Counted from the first letter of the stretch, positions 1 to 8,992 are shown. The stretch is DNA of 64,000 nucleotides from Bacillus infantis (GCF_020171945.1 NZ_JAIVAP010000002.1:372001-436000); one strand, 5' to 3'. Program-made: numbers and translations. The notes: generated by a model not told the origin, from the letters alone.

Positions 1-1
1 A

Positions 2-1687
2 TTTATCGCGCTGACAGAAGGCTGGCAGCCATCATCGGCAGAGCAGGATCAGCAGACCCTGCTGAACCTGATCGGGAAATTTGAAGGAACCACCAAGAAA
101 CTGCGCCAGGCAGGAGCATTTGTAAGCTGCCTTGAAGCGCAGAATATGGCTGACAGCAAAGCCAGTGAGCTTCGTGCTGCAGTCACAGTACTTAGTGCAG
201 GCTTTCAGAATGCGCTGACTGATTTTGACGAGAAGCTGGCCGGTTTTTCTGATGAGGGATGGAAGGAGCTCCTGCAGAATGATAAATTGTCAGAGCTTGA
301 GTTCGTCCTTACAGAGCGCCGTGAAAGGGCAGCTGAGAAGCTGTCCAAGCAGGAGGAATCCCTCATCAATGCACTCGGTATTGACGGGTACCACAGCTGG
401 GGACAGATGTATGATGTAATCGTCGGAAAGATCAGGATTCCTTTCAGTGATAAAGGGCAGGAACAGCTTTTGTCTGTCGGCCAGGCAGCCAATAAATTTT
501 CAAGCCCGGAAAGAAGTGTCCGGAAGAATGTATTTAAAGAGTGGGAAAATGCCTGGGACAAAGAACAGGACTATCTGGCGAAGACACTTAACCATCTTGC
601 CGGCTTCAGGCTGAATGTTTACAAAATGCGCGGCTGGGACGATGTTCTGAAAGAGCCGCTTGAGATCAACAGGATGAAAAAAGAAACCCTGGATGCAATG
701 TGGGGTGTCATTTCCAAAAACAAACAGCCGCTGGTGAAATTCCTGAACCGCAAGGCAAGCCTGCTTGGACTTGAAAAGCTCAGCTGGTATGATCTTGATG
801 CTCCGCTTGGTTCTACAGAGACTAAGGTGCCTTATCAGGAGGGAGCGGAATTCATCCTGGATCACTTCTCAAAATTTGGCGGGGAAATGACCTCATTCTC
901 AAAAATGGCATTCGAAAATAAATGGATTGAGGCCGAGGACCGTCCTGGCAAGCGTCCAGGAGGTTTCCATACTTATTTCCCTGAAAGCAGCCAGTCCAGG
1001 ATTTTCATGACCTATTCCGGGACTCCTTCAAACGTGTCCACACTTGCGCATGAACTGGGCCATGGATTCCATACTTATGCCATGAAAGATCTGCATCCGC
1101 TTAACAGGAATTACAGCATGAATGTCGCGGAGACAGCTTCTACATTTGCTGAAATGATCGTGGCTGATGCAGCTGTTAAAAATGCGGAAGCGGAAGAGGA
1201 AAAGCTGGCCCTGCTGGAGGACAAAATTCAGCGTTCTGTGGCGCTCCTGATGAATATCCATGCCCGCTTCCTTTTTGAAACAAGCTTTTACAATGAGCGC
1301 AAAAATGGCATGGTAAGCGGCGAGCGCCTTAATGAACTGATGCTCAATGCCCAAAAAGAGGCCTACGCCGATGCCCTGGATGAGTATCATCCATCATTCT
1401 GGTCATCGAAGCTTCACTTCTATATTACCGGGGTTCCGTTCTATAACTTCCCTTATACATTTGGGTACCTTTTCTCCCTTGGCATTTATGCCAATGCACT
1501 GGAAGAAGGAAAAGGTTATGAAGAAAAGTATATCAGCCTGCTTAAAGATACAGCTTCCATGACAGTCGAGGATCTGGCGATGAAGCATTTGAATGCTGAT
1601 TTGACTAAGCCTGATTTCTGGGAAAAAGCTGTAAAGCTGTGTATGGATGATGTCGAAGAATTCCTGAGCCTGACTGAAAAAAGATAA
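2..1687 (+). CDS. M3 family oligoendopeptidase (5' truncated)
   Basis: Zinc metallopeptidase of the PepF/M3 family, which cleaves short peptides in the cytoplasm. The frame is open from base 2 without an in-frame start, so the gene begins upstream of the window; 561 residues are present and family members are about 600. The HEXXH zinc site reads HELGH at 1049-1063, followed about 25 residues later by NVAETASTFAEM, which supplies the third ligand Glu. A factor-independent terminator follows directly. Whether it corresponds to B. subtilis PepF or to the YusX type cannot be decided from what is visible. Confidence 0.93.
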   Translation, partial: FIALTEGWQPSSAEQDQQTLLNLIGKFEGTTKKLRQAGAFVSCLEAQNMADSKASELRAAVTVLSAGFQNALTDFDEKLAGFSDEGWKELLQNDKLSELEFVLTERRERAAEKLSKQEESLINALGIDGYHSWGQMYDVIVGKIRIPFSDKGQEQLLSVGQAANKFSSPERSVRKNVFKEWENAWDKEQDYLAKTLNHLAGFRLNVYKMRGWDDVLKEPLEINRMKKETLDAMWGVISKNKQPLVKFLNRKASLLGLEKLSWYDLDAPLGSTETKVPYQEGAEFILDHFSKFGGEMTSFSKMAFENKWIEAEDRPGKRPGGFHTYFPESSQSRIFMTYSGTPSNVSTLAHELGHGFHTYAMKDLHPLNRNYSMNVAETASTFAEMIVADAAVKNAEAEEEKLALLEDKIQRSVALLMNIHARFLFETSFYNERKNGMVSGERLNELMLNAQKEAYADALDEYHPSFWSSKLHFYITGVPFYNFPYTFGYLFSLGIYANALEEGKGYEEKYISLLKDTASMTVEDLAMKHLNADLTKPDFWEKAVKLCMDDVEEFLSLTEKR

Positions 1688-1692
1688 CAATG

Positions 1693-1720
1693 AAAACCGC
1701 ACATATCTGTGCGGTTTTTT
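1693..1720 (+). terminator. terminator of the oligopeptidase gene
   Basis: A perfect 10-bp stem (1693-1702 with 1709-1718) and a 6-base loop run into a T tract, six bases after the stop codon. Confidence 0.9.
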
Positions 1721-1737
1721 AAATGCATTCTTAGCTT

Positions 1738-2286
1738 TTACATTTTCCTCAGCCTGAATGGGCTGATCATCAGAAGGGAGAGGAGCATCATGAGGTATAA
1801 ATAAAAATGCTGCGGGAAGTATGGGACAGCAAGAAAACTGAGTGTGGCCAGGCAGCCTGCCGCAGTGATTGGCAGCCCGGTAAAATAGCCGGTATTCTCA
1901 GAAATATTGAAGCGTGCCAGCCTGAAAGCGCCGCATGCTATATAGAAGACGGTGAAGAAGGAGCCGGGAGCCCCGAAATCAAACAGAACAGATTGATAAA
2001 TGAGTAACGCCGGAGCCACGCCAAATGATATAATATCACTCATGGAATCCAGCTGTTTGCCAAGCTCTGATTCGATATTCAGCTTTCTGGCCAGCATGCC
2101 GTCAAATCGGTCGGCAAGCGCCGCTATAAAAATGAGCAAAAGGCTGAGGTTCAGGCTGCCCTTAAGGCTGTAGATGATGGCAAAACCGCCGAGCGAAAGG
2201 TTCAGAAGCGTTAAAGCATTCGCTGTCTGGGTCTTTAGTTTTTTGACAGTGCTGTCAAAAACCTCCAATAAGAACAATCTCTTCAC
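1738..2286 (-). CDS. pssA: CDP-diacylglycerol-serine O-phosphatidyltransferase
   Basis: Makes phosphatidylserine from CDP-diacylglycerol and serine at the membrane. The CDP-alcohol phosphatidyltransferase signature DG-x2-AR-x8-G-x3-D-x3-D is complete (from DGMLAR through LGKQLDSMSD). Several hydrophobic segments follow, and the length (up to 182 residues) fits the Gram-positive PssA type. There is no ATG start. GTG at 2286 touches the Shine-Dalgarno AAGGAG, while TTG at 2277 has ideal spacing and is probably the true start (179 residues). It is divergent from psd, whose product uses its lipid. Confidence 0.92.
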   Translation of the reverse strand: MKRLFLLEVFDSTVKKLKTQTANALTLLNLSLGGFAIIYSLKGSLNLSLLLIFIAALADRFDGMLARKLNIESELGKQLDSMSDIISFGVAPALLIYQSVLFDFGAPGSFFTVFYIACGAFRLARFNISENTGYFTGLPITAAGCLATLSFLAVPYFPQHFYLYLMMLLSLLMISPFRLRKM

Positions 2287-2402
2287 TCCTTATAAGCCGG
2301 AAAGGATACAACTTATTTTCGATTTGTTATATAATAATATTTTATTTTAATTCTTTTATGCATGTACGTAAAGAGCATTCTCAAACTCTGGAGGCTGAAA
2401 AC

Positions 2403-3188
2403 TTGATTCGTCCAATATATCGAATGTTCATTGAACTTACAAACGGAAAAGGCACCTCTGCACTACTGCGCAGGTTTGCACGCTCGAAAAAGAGCCGCAT
2501 TATGATCCGGCCATTTTCAAATGCCTATAATATTAATATAGAAGAAATGGATAAGTCCATCGACGAATATCCTACACTTCACGACTTCTTCATCCGGCGC
2601 CTGAAGGGCGGGATGCGCCCGGCGGATCCGAGTCCGGCTGCTGCGGGCAGCCCGGTTGACGCAGTGATAGAAGATATTGGCATCATTCAGGATGACCACA
2701 TGATCACCGTAAAAGGAAAGGTCTATTCCATTGAAGAAATGCTTGGCAATCAGGATGCACTGAAAAAATACAGGAATGGGCATTATATGATCTTTTACTT
2801 GAGCCCAAGCCATTATCACCGCATCCACAGCCCGGTTACAGGGACTGTAGAAGGACAGTGGACCCTGGGCGGCAAATCCTATCCAGTCAATAAGCATGGA
2901 CTGAAATATGGTAAAGCCCCGCTATCCAAAAATTATCGTACTGTTACGGAGGTAGCCCACGCTTTTGGCCATCTTGCCATTGTTAAGGTAGGCGCCATGT
3001 TTGTCAATACTATTGAAGCGACCCACGAAGGTGAACAGCTCGAAAAAGGAAAAGAAATGGCTTATTTCTCCTTTGGATCGACTGTGGTCCTCTTATTTGA
3101 AGCAGGCACCTTCAAGCCTGCGGACAATCTTCAGCTTCCGGCGCATATCAAAGTCGGGGAAGCAATAGGGGAATTTATGCAGCAGTGA
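2403..3188 (+). CDS. psd: phosphatidylserine decarboxylase proenzyme
   Basis: Converts phosphatidylserine to phosphatidylethanolamine, the step after PssA. The C-terminal FGST motif (nt 3073-3084) is the self-cleavage site whose Ser becomes the pyruvoyl cofactor. HYHR and a conserved SPVD segment are also present. I start it at TTG 2403 because GGAGG at 2390-2394 is correctly spaced for it and the protein (261 residues) then aligns with B. subtilis Psd from its first residues. An in-frame ATG at 2358 has no ribosome binding site. A TATAAT-like box lies at 2330-2335. Confidence 0.93.
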   Translation: MIRPIYRMFIELTNGKGTSALLRRFARSKKSRIMIRPFSNAYNINIEEMDKSIDEYPTLHDFFIRRLKGGMRPADPSPAAAGSPVDAVIEDIGIIQDDHMITVKGKVYSIEEMLGNQDALKKYRNGHYMIFYLSPSHYHRIHSPVTGTVEGQWTLGGKSYPVNKHGLKYGKAPLSKNYRTVTEVAHAFGHLAIVKVGAMFVNTIEATHEGEQLEKGKEMAYFSFGSTVVLLFEAGTFKPADNLQLPAHIKVGEAIGEFMQQ

Positions 3189-3217
3189 TTCCGGGTTTGA
3201 AAAGAGAGTAAAGCAAA

Positions 3218-3240
3218 AGGGTGAGCCCTGAGCTCACCCT
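3218..3240. terminator. convergent terminator between psd and sda
   Basis: A 9-bp perfect stem (AGGGTGAGC with GCTCACCCT) has a 5-base loop. The T-rich flank is better on the minus side (TTTTGCTTT), so it serves mainly sda and possibly both genes. Confidence 0.7.
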
Positions 3241-3283
3241 CTGTTCTTTCATGCCTTCTGGAATGTTTATGTATCATTGTTGT

Positions 3284-3424
3284 TTAAGAGGAAACCCTTA
3301 TCTTATGTGTCAATGAACGCCTGTGGATTTCGGTTTCAATCAGGCGGATGAAGTCCGGGCTGAGGTTCAGTTCCCTGGCTTTAAAATAAGATTCGATCAG
3401 CAGCTCGTCCGACAGCTTGCGCAT
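3284..3424 (-). CDS. sda: sporulation checkpoint inhibitor Sda
   Basis: This 46-residue protein begins [14 protein letters not shown] and matches B. subtilis Sda. In B. subtilis Sda binds the sporulation kinase KinA (and KinB) and blocks phosphorelay entry when replication is abnormal or just initiated. The conserved [10 protein letters not shown] and DFIRLIE helices that form the antiparallel hairpin are intact. GGAGGT at 3435-3440 sits 10 bases before the ATG. Upstream is a cluster of DnaA boxes, consistent with the known DnaA control of sda. It lies next to yqeG as in B. subtilis. Confidence 0.93.
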   Translation of the reverse strand: MRKLSDELLIESYFKARELNLSPDFIRLIETEIHRRSLTHKIRVSS

Positions 3425-3549
3425 ATAAATCCGTACCTCCTGTCCGGTAAAATAACGGTTCTAAAAAGCATATTTATATACATATAATGTAAGATGTTTT
3501 GTTGTACCCTTACTCTATCAGAAATAAACGGAAGGAACAACCGTTCTGA

Positions 3550-3648
3550 TTATCCACATAGACCGGTGGATAACCTGTGATTATTTTGTTTATAAATGGG
3601 AAAATATTATATAAAACATAGTGGGTTTTGTGAATAAAGTTATCCACA
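3550..3648. promoter_or_regulatory. DnaA-box cluster upstream of sda
   Basis: There are two perfect DnaA boxes, TTATCCACA at 3550-3558 and 3640-3648. Two one-mismatch boxes in the opposite orientation lie at 3565-3573 (GGTGGATAA) and 3629-3637 (TGTGAATAA). The four boxes in 100 bases lie 125-225 bases upstream of sda, between sda and the divergent yqeG operon. The stretch 3425-3922 otherwise holds only this cluster, AT-rich DNA and the yqeG promoter. An 86-codon reading frame there overlaps both the promoter and the yqeG start and is not credible. Confidence 0.85.
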
Positions 3649-3851
3649 TGCTGGAAGCGCTTTGAATTTTGTCGAAAAATATTTGGGTATCTTTTGGAAT
3701 AAAGCTGAGAATCTATCTACTGCCTGTCAGGCATCTTTTAAAAAGCTTTGCTGAAATGTGTGTGAAACAGAGTTTCACACAAATGAGCCCAAAATCAGCA
3801 AGGTACATTAATACAGCCTTTAAAAAAGGATCACTCTTTGCAAGATTTATT

Positions 3852-3880
3852 TTGAACTGGCGGTTAAAATTGGGTATGAT
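3852..3880 (+). promoter_or_regulatory. sigma-A promoter of the yqeG operon
   Basis: TTGAAC (3852-3857), a 17-base spacer and TATGAT (3875-3880), about 40 bases before the yqeG start. Confidence 0.75.
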
Positions 3881-3922
3881 GGATACATTGCAAAAATGGA
3901 TGAAAATAATGAGGTGTTTTCA

Positions 3923-4438
3923 ATGTTAAAGCATTTTTTGCCTGATCAGCATGTTAAGAATATATTTGAAATAACACCCGAAAGCCTTAAGGCAAAGGGA
4001 GTAAAGGGAATCATCACTGACCTGGACAATACGCTTGTTGAGTGGGACAGGCCTCTTGCTACCCCGAAGCTTATCAAATGGTTTGAGGAAATGAAGCATC
4101 AGAACATCAAGGTGACAATTGTTTCGAATAATAAAGAAATCCGTGTAAAGTCCTTTTCTGAGCCCCTGGGCATCCCGTTCATTTTCCAGGCACGCAAGCC
4201 GATGACAAGGGCTTTTAACAGGGCACTTGGTGAGATGGGCCTTAAAAAGGAAGAAACGGTTGTAATAGGTGACCAGCTGCTTACCGATGTTCTTGGCGGC
4301 AACAGGAGCGGGTTCCATACAATCCTCGTCGTCCCCGTTGCCCAGACGGACGGATTTGTAACAAGATTTAACCGCAAAGTTGAAAGGCGGATTCTAAACT
4401 GGTTCAGAAAAAAAGGCAAGATTCAATGGGAGGATTAA
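3923..4438 (+). CDS. yqeG: YqeG family HAD-type phosphatase
   Basis: HAD-superfamily hydrolase of 171 residues. The catalytic DLDNT is at residues 33-37 and the acidic motif IV (GDQLLTD) is near residue 113. No physiological substrate is established; family members dephosphorylate small phosphosugar or lipid phosphates. The start at ATG 3923 (MLKHFLPDQ) has GAGGTG six bases upstream and matches the usual family N-terminus. A longer in-frame ATG at 3896 lacks a ribosome binding site. It is the first gene of an eight-gene operon, with yqeH starting 4 bases after its stop. Confidence 0.93.
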   Translation: MLKHFLPDQHVKNIFEITPESLKAKGVKGIITDLDNTLVEWDRPLATPKLIKWFEEMKHQNIKVTIVSNNKEIRVKSFSEPLGIPFIFQARKPMTRAFNRALGEMGLKKEETVVIGDQLLTDVLGGNRSGFHTILVVPVAQTDGFVTRFNRKVERRILNWFRKKGKIQWED

Positions 4439-4441
4439 TGC

Positions 4442-5545
4442 GTGAGTGAACAATTTGTATGTATAGGCTGCGGAGTGAAGGTCCAGACAGAAAATCCCGA
4501 GGAGCTCGGCTACGCACCAAAATCAGCTTTAGAGAAAGAGGCGATCGTCTGCCAGCGCTGTTTTCGCCTCAAGCATTATAATGAAGTTCAGGATGTCAGC
4601 TTAACTGATGACGACTTTCTTAAAATCCTGAATGAAATCGGAAGAAGCGATGCTCTGATCGTCAAGATTGTCGATATCTTCGATTTCAATGGAAGCTGGC
4701 TTCCGGGACTGCATCGTTTTACAGGGAACAATAAGGTTCTTTTGGTCGGCAATAAAGCAGATCTGCTTCCAAAATCAGTGAAGCGCAATAAACTGATCAA
4801 CTGGATGAAGCAGGAGTCGAAAAATCTGGGGCTCCGGCCGGAAGATGTGTTCCTTGTCAGTGCTGCAAAAGGGCAGTCGATCCAGGAGGTGGCTTCTGCG
4901 ATAGATGAGTACAGGGAAGGCAAGGACGTATATGTGGTCGGCTGTACAAATGTCGGCAAATCGACCTTCATCAACCGGATCCTGAAGGAAGTAACAGGAG
5001 AAGGGGATATCATCACAACTTCCCATTTTCCAGGGACAACTCTGGATATTATCGAGATACCTTTAGAGGATGGAAAAGCTCTGGTTGATACACCGGGCAT
5101 CATCAACCATCATCAGATGGCCCACTTTGTCGATAAGCGTGACTTTAAGGTGATAATGCCTAAGAAGGAAATCAAGCCAAAGATATATCAGCTTAATGAA
5201 GGACAGACCTTATTTTTTGGCGGCCTGGCGCGCTTTGATTTTATCAGCGGAAGCAGACAGGCATTCATTTGCCATGTATCCAACGAAATCAATATTCATC
5301 GCACAAAGCTTGAAAATGCAGATGAACTGTATGAGAAGCACGCAGGGGAAATGCTGACGCCGCCCCGCCCTGAACAGATGGATGAATTTCCTGAGCTTGT
5401 CAGGCATGAATTCACTGTCAAGGAAGGGAAAACCGATATTGTGATTTCTGGTCTGGGCTGGGTTACAGTGAGTGAGCCGGGAACGAAGGTTGCCGCTTAT
5501 GTACCTAAAGGAGTGCAGGCGATGGTAAGGAAATCCCTGATTTAA
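4442..5545 (+). CDS. yqeH: ribosome biogenesis GTPase YqeH
   Basis: Circularly permuted GTPase needed for 30S subunit assembly in B. subtilis. An N-terminal zinc finger uses Cys7, Cys10, Cys37 and Cys40. The G4 motif NKAD (about residue 102) precedes the P-loop GCTNVGKS (about 167) and DTPG (about 218), which is the permuted order. The GTG start at 4442 has GGGAGG 8 bases upstream, within the end of yqeG, implying translational coupling. The protein has 367 residues, the normal length. Confidence 0.96.
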   Translation: MSEQFVCIGCGVKVQTENPEELGYAPKSALEKEAIVCQRCFRLKHYNEVQDVSLTDDDFLKILNEIGRSDALIVKIVDIFDFNGSWLPGLHRFTGNNKVLLVGNKADLLPKSVKRNKLINWMKQESKNLGLRPEDVFLVSAAKGQSIQEVASAIDEYREGKDVYVVGCTNVGKSTFINRILKEVTGEGDIITTSHFPGTTLDIIEIPLEDGKALVDTPGIINHHQMAHFVDKRDFKVIMPKKEIKPKIYQLNEGQTLFFGGLARFDFISGSRQAFICHVSNEINIHRTKLENADELYEKHAGEMLTPPRPEQMDEFPELVRHEFTVKEGKTDIVISGLGWVTVSEPGTKVAAYVPKGVQAMVRKSLI

Positions 5546-5563
5546 CAGAAAGGGGAGAGGGAC

Positions 5564-6403
5564 TTGAAAAAGCTCTTTGCTGTAATCGGCGATCCGATTG
5601 GCCATTCAATGTCGCCGGCGATGCATAATGATCTGTTTAATGTATATGGTCTGGATGCCTGCTATGTTCCGCTTAAAGTCAGCCGGGAAGATTTAGGGGA
5701 CGCAGTGAAGGGGCTGCGGGCAATCGGGATTGCCGGCTTTAATGTCACTGTACCCCATAAAACAGAAATCATGCCTTTTCTGAATGAAATCGATCCGCTG
5801 GCAGAGGCGATTGGGGCGGTGAATACTGTCCTTAATAAAGATGGGAAATTGATTGGCTATAACACGGATGGGGAGGGCTATGTAAGAGGCCTCGCTTCTG
5901 ATTTGCCTGATTTCAGCCGGAAAAAAATCCTGATTGCCGGATCAGGAGGAGCGGCAAGGGCAATCTACTATACGCTCGCGCAAAAAGGCGTTCAGGCAAT
6001 AGATATAAGCAATCGGACAGCCGCGAAGGCGGAGGCTCTTGCGGACAAATGCCCCTTTCCTGTTAGAACAAATGCTTTTGGTTTTCAGCAGGCAGAAGAA
6101 AAATTGGCTGAGTATGATATCATCATCCAGACAACACCGATCGGAATGCTGCCCGGCTTGGATGCATTGCCCTTTGGAATGTATAACCTGAAGGCCAATG
6201 CTTTTGTCAGCGATATTATATATAACCCGCTTGAAACCAAATTTTTGCGGGAAGCTAAAAACAAAGGTGCATCCATCCAGAATGGCCTGAAAATGTTTGT
6301 CTTCCAAGGGGCATTGGCCTTTGAAAGGTGGACTGGAACCTTTCCGGATACAGACAGGATGGAAGCAGGCGTTATTACACAACTGGGAGGACAAACATGT
6401 TAA
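5564..6403 (+). CDS. aroE: shikimate dehydrogenase (NADP+)
   Basis: Reduces 3-dehydroshikimate to shikimate in aromatic amino acid synthesis (called aroD in B. subtilis). Shikimate-binding Ser15 and Ser17 lie in HSMSPAM, the catalytic pair is Lys66 (VPHK) and Asp102 (NTDG), and the nucleotide-binding loop is GSGGAARA. It has 279 residues. The TTG start at 5564 follows AGGGGAG. Its stop overlaps the start of yqeI. Confidence 0.96.
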   Translation: MKKLFAVIGDPIGHSMSPAMHNDLFNVYGLDACYVPLKVSREDLGDAVKGLRAIGIAGFNVTVPHKTEIMPFLNEIDPLAEAIGAVNTVLNKDGKLIGYNTDGEGYVRGLASDLPDFSRKKILIAGSGGAARAIYYTLAQKGVQAIDISNRTAAKAEALADKCPFPVRTNAFGFQQAEEKLAEYDIIIQTTPIGMLPGLDALPFGMYNLKANAFVSDIIYNPLETKFLREAKNKGASIQNGLKMFVFQGALAFERWTGTFPDTDRMEAGVITQLGGQTC

Positions 6404-6687
6404 CAGGAAAACAAAAAAGATTATTGCGCTCAAAGGCACATCACTTGAACCCGATTTTTCAGGTTGGAAAAGGCGGGGTGAACGAAAATATGATCGCACA
6501 GATCGGGGAAGCGCTCGAGGCAAGGGAATTGCTGAAGGTAAGCATCCTGCAGAACTGTGATGAAGATAGAGACGAAGTGGCTGAGAAGCTCGTTAAAGGG
6601 ACTAAAGCAGAGCTGGTGCAGATCATCGGCAATATGATCGTCCTTTATAAAGAATCAAAAGAAAACAAACAAATCCAGCTGCCATAA
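6397..6687 (+). CDS. yqeI: YhbY-family RNA-binding protein YqeI
   Basis: A 96-residue CRM-domain protein, the fold found in ribosome-associated YhbY, presumed to act in ribosome maturation. The characteristic GKGG loop (QVGKGGVNEN) and basic N-terminus are present. ATG 6397 (MLTGKQKRLL) overlaps the aroE stop and has GGAGG upstream. An in-frame ATG at 6328 lies within aroE and lacks a ribosome binding site. Confidence 0.94.
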   Translation: MLTGKQKRLLRSKAHHLNPIFQVGKGGVNENMIAQIGEALEARELLKVSILQNCDEDRDEVAEKLVKGTKAELVQIIGNMIVLYKESKENKQIQLP

Positions 6688-6732
6688 TGAAGGCTTGATT
6701 GCAGCCAGGAGGCGGCAAAAGGAGGACTGCAG

Positions 6733-7302
6733 ATGAAGAGAATCGGCATTCTTGGAGGTACGTTCAATCCTCCCCATCATGGCCATCTGCTGATTGCAAA
6801 TGAGGTGCTCCATTCCCTTTCATTGGACAAGGTCTGGTTTATGCCAAACCAGGATCCCCCGCATAAAAAGAAGTCTTCAGCTGCATCTGATCAAGCTAGG
6901 GTAGAAATGCTGGAGCTTGCGATAGAGGGGCACCCGCGCTTTGAAATCCAGAAAATTGAAATGGAACGCGGGGGGCCTTCCTACACTTATGATACAATGA
7001 AGCTGCTTAAAGAGCAGAATGAGGATACCGAATTCTATTTTATCATCGGGGCTGATATGATTGAGTATCTGCCGAAGTGGTATAAAATAAATGAACTCCT
7101 TAAGCTTGCCGTCTTTGCTGGCGTCGGCAGGCCTTCCTATAACAGCCGTACTGACTATCCGGTTGTCCAGGTTGATGTGCCGCAGATGGATGTTTCATCG
7201 AGCATGATCAGGGAAAGGCTCAGCCAGGGGGAGACCGTGCGCTATCTTATTCCGGAAAGCGTCAGGAAGTATATTGAGGAGAATCGTTTGTATGGATCGT
7301 GA
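6733..7302 (+). CDS. nadD: nicotinate-nucleotide adenylyltransferase
   Basis: Adenylates nicotinate mononucleotide to deamido-NAD in NAD synthesis. The nucleotidyltransferase signature [12 protein letters not shown] covers residues 8-19 with the HxGH box, and the C-terminal SSSMIRERL corresponds to the ISSTxIR motif. It has 189 residues and a strong AGGAGG site before ATG 6733. Its end overlaps yqeK by 11 bases. Confidence 0.96.
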   Translation: MKRIGILGGTFNPPHHGHLLIANEVLHSLSLDKVWFMPNQDPPHKKKSSAASDQARVEMLELAIEGHPRFEIQKIEMERGGPSYTYDTMKLLKEQNEDTEFYFIIGADMIEYLPKWYKINELLKLAVFAGVGRPSYNSRTDYPVVQVDVPQMDVSSSMIRERLSQGETVRYLIPESVRKYIEENRLYGS

Positions 7303-7861
7303 ATTTTATCTAAAAATAGTAAAGAAACAATTAACGGAACACCGCTACCAGCATACAATCGGTGTGATGGAAACGGCAATCGGCCTTGCCCGGATCTTCG
7401 GGGCTGATATTAAAAAGGCCGAAACGGCAGCTATTCTCCATGATTATGCGAAGTTCCGCCCCAAGGAAGAAATGAAGAGGATCATCATAGAGCAAAAAAT
7501 GCCTGAGGAGCTCCTTATGTATAACAGCGAGCTTTGGCATGCTCCTGCTGGTGCCTACCTTGCAGAATCAGAGGCAGGGGTAACCGATCCTGAAATCCTG
7601 GATGCAATCCGGTATCATACGTCAGGGAGGCCGCAAATGCCTTTGCTTGACAAAATTATTTATCTCGCCGACTATATTGAACCCGGCAGGCATTTTCCAG
7701 GGGTGGATGAAGTCCGGAAACTGGCTGAAGCAGATCTTGATGGAGCCTTAATAAAAGCAATGCAGAATACTATCACGTTTTTAATGAAGAAGAATCAGCC
7801 GGTGTTTCCGCTGACTTTTCTGTCGTATAATGATCTTGTAATGAAAAAGGAGACTGATTAA
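7292..7861 (+). CDS. yqeK: HD-domain diadenosine tetraphosphate hydrolase YqeK
   Basis: HD-superfamily hydrolase. YqeK enzymes have been reported to split Ap4A symmetrically into two ADP. Metal-binding residues are visible as His21, His50-Asp51 (ILHDYAK), the YHTSG segment and the ADYIEP motif near residue 130. ATG 7292 lies inside the nadD end and gives 189 residues, the family length; a 6-codon longer version from 7274 is unlikely. It is coupled to nadD upstream and rsfS downstream. Confidence 0.92.
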   Translation: MDREFYLKIVKKQLTEHRYQHTIGVMETAIGLARIFGADIKKAETAAILHDYAKFRPKEEMKRIIIEQKMPEELLMYNSELWHAPAGAYLAESEAGVTDPEILDAIRYHTSGRPQMPLLDKIIYLADYIEPGRHFPGVDEVRKLAEADLDGALIKAMQNTITFLMKKNQPVFPLTFLSYNDLVMKKETD

Positions 7862-8218
7862 ATGAGTGAACGCGCCTTATTAGATATGGCTGTAAAAGCA
7901 GCCGATGATAAACGAGCAGAAGATATTGTGGTATTGAATATGAAAGGGATATCCCTAATCTCAGATTATTTTCTGATTTGCCACGGCAATTCTGATAAGC
8001 AGGTCCAGGCAATCGCCCGTGAAATGAAAGAAAAAAGCGAAGAGCTTGGCTATACAGTCAACCGGATGGAAGGATTCGACGAGGCGAGATGGATACTCGT
8101 TGACCTCGGTGATGTCGTAGCCCATGTCTTCCATAAGGATGAAAGAAGCTATTATAACTTAGAACGCCTGTGGGGCGATGCACCTTCAGTGGATGTCCAG
8201 AGCGTGCTTGGACAATGA
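7862..8218 (+). CDS. rsfS: ribosomal silencing factor RsfS
   Basis: Iojap-family protein that binds uL14 on the 50S subunit and prevents joining with 30S when nutrients are short. It has 118 residues with the conserved DYFLICHGNSDKQV and GDVVAHVFH segments. ATG 7862 directly abuts the yqeK stop, with AAGGAG at 7846-7851. Formerly yqeL. Confidence 0.96.
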   Translation: MSERALLDMAVKAADDKRAEDIVVLNMKGISLISDYFLICHGNSDKQVQAIAREMKEKSEELGYTVNRMEGFDEARWILVDLGDVVAHVFHKDERSYYNLERLWGDAPSVDVQSVLGQ

Positions 8219-8961
8219 CCTATGGGAAGTTCGCCTACCTTTATGATGCACTGATGAAGGATGTGCCTTATGGGTGTTGGGTGGAAACAGTAAAAAGCAG
8301 TGCGGAGAAGTACGGCATCGAAGGGAAGCGCCTTCTTGATCTTGCCTGTGGCACCGGGGAGCTTTCTGTCCGTCTCGCACAAGCCGGATACAATGTAACC
8401 GGAGTTGATTTATCGGAGGATATGCTCGCTGTCGCCCAGGCAAAATCTATGGAGCAGAGGGCAGATATCTCTTTTTATCAGCAGGACATGTCAGAACTCG
8501 AGGGGCTTGGCGAGTATGATATTGCAGGGATCTTCTGTGATTCCCTGAACTATCTTCAGAGCGAAAAAGAGGTTGAGCAGACATTCGAGAGTGTGGGAAG
8601 GCACCTGAAGAAAGGCGGTTTGTTCATCTTTGATGTACATTCTGTCTATAAGATGGAGCATATCTTCAGGGATCAGACCTTTGCCCTGAATGAAGATGAA
8701 ATCTCTTATATTTGGGAATGCTTCCCTGGGGAGCATCCTTTCAGTGTTGAGCATGAATTGACTTTCTTTCAGCTGGACCCTTCGATCATGAAATATGACA
8801 GATATGATGAGCTGCATCTGCAGCGCACTTATCCTATTGATATCTATAAAGACTGGCTTTTAAAGGCAGGCTTTACCCTGCTGGAAATAACAGCGGACTT
8901 TGAGACCGAGCTTCCGGCGCAAGAGTCGGAAAGAATCTTTTTCATTTGCCGTAAAAACTAG
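8215..8961 (+). CDS. yqeM: class I SAM-dependent methyltransferase YqeM
   Basis: A 248-residue methyltransferase with SAM-binding motif I LLDLACGTGE at residues 40-49 and the acidic GVDLSEDML after the next strand. The substrate is unknown. The start at ATG 8215 overlaps the rsfS stop as ATGA, so translation is probably coupled. It is the last gene of the operon and a terminator follows at once. The constant link to rsfS suggests, without proving it, a role in ribosome maturation or tRNA modification. Confidence 0.92.
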   Translation: MTYGKFAYLYDALMKDVPYGCWVETVKSSAEKYGIEGKRLLDLACGTGELSVRLAQAGYNVTGVDLSEDMLAVAQAKSMEQRADISFYQQDMSELEGLGEYDIAGIFCDSLNYLQSEKEVEQTFESVGRHLKKGGLFIFDVHSVYKMEHIFRDQTFALNEDEISYIWECFPGEHPFSVEHELTFFQLDPSIMKYDRYDELHLQRTYPIDIYKDWLLKAGFTLLEITADFETELPAQESERIFFICRKN

Positions 8962-8992
8962 CAAAAGCCGCTCCCTGATGGGGCGGCTTTTG
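8962..8992 (+). terminator. terminator after yqeM
   Basis: The inverted repeat CAAAAGCCGC (8962-8971) with GCGGCTTTTG (8983-8992), extended by further C-G and G-U pairs. It starts right at the yqeM stop; comER converges from the other side. Confidence 0.8.

Noticed and set aside
3669-3929. 86-codon forward reading frame before yqeG
   Set aside because: It spans the yqeG promoter and overlaps the yqeG start, has no ribosome binding site and resembles no family.
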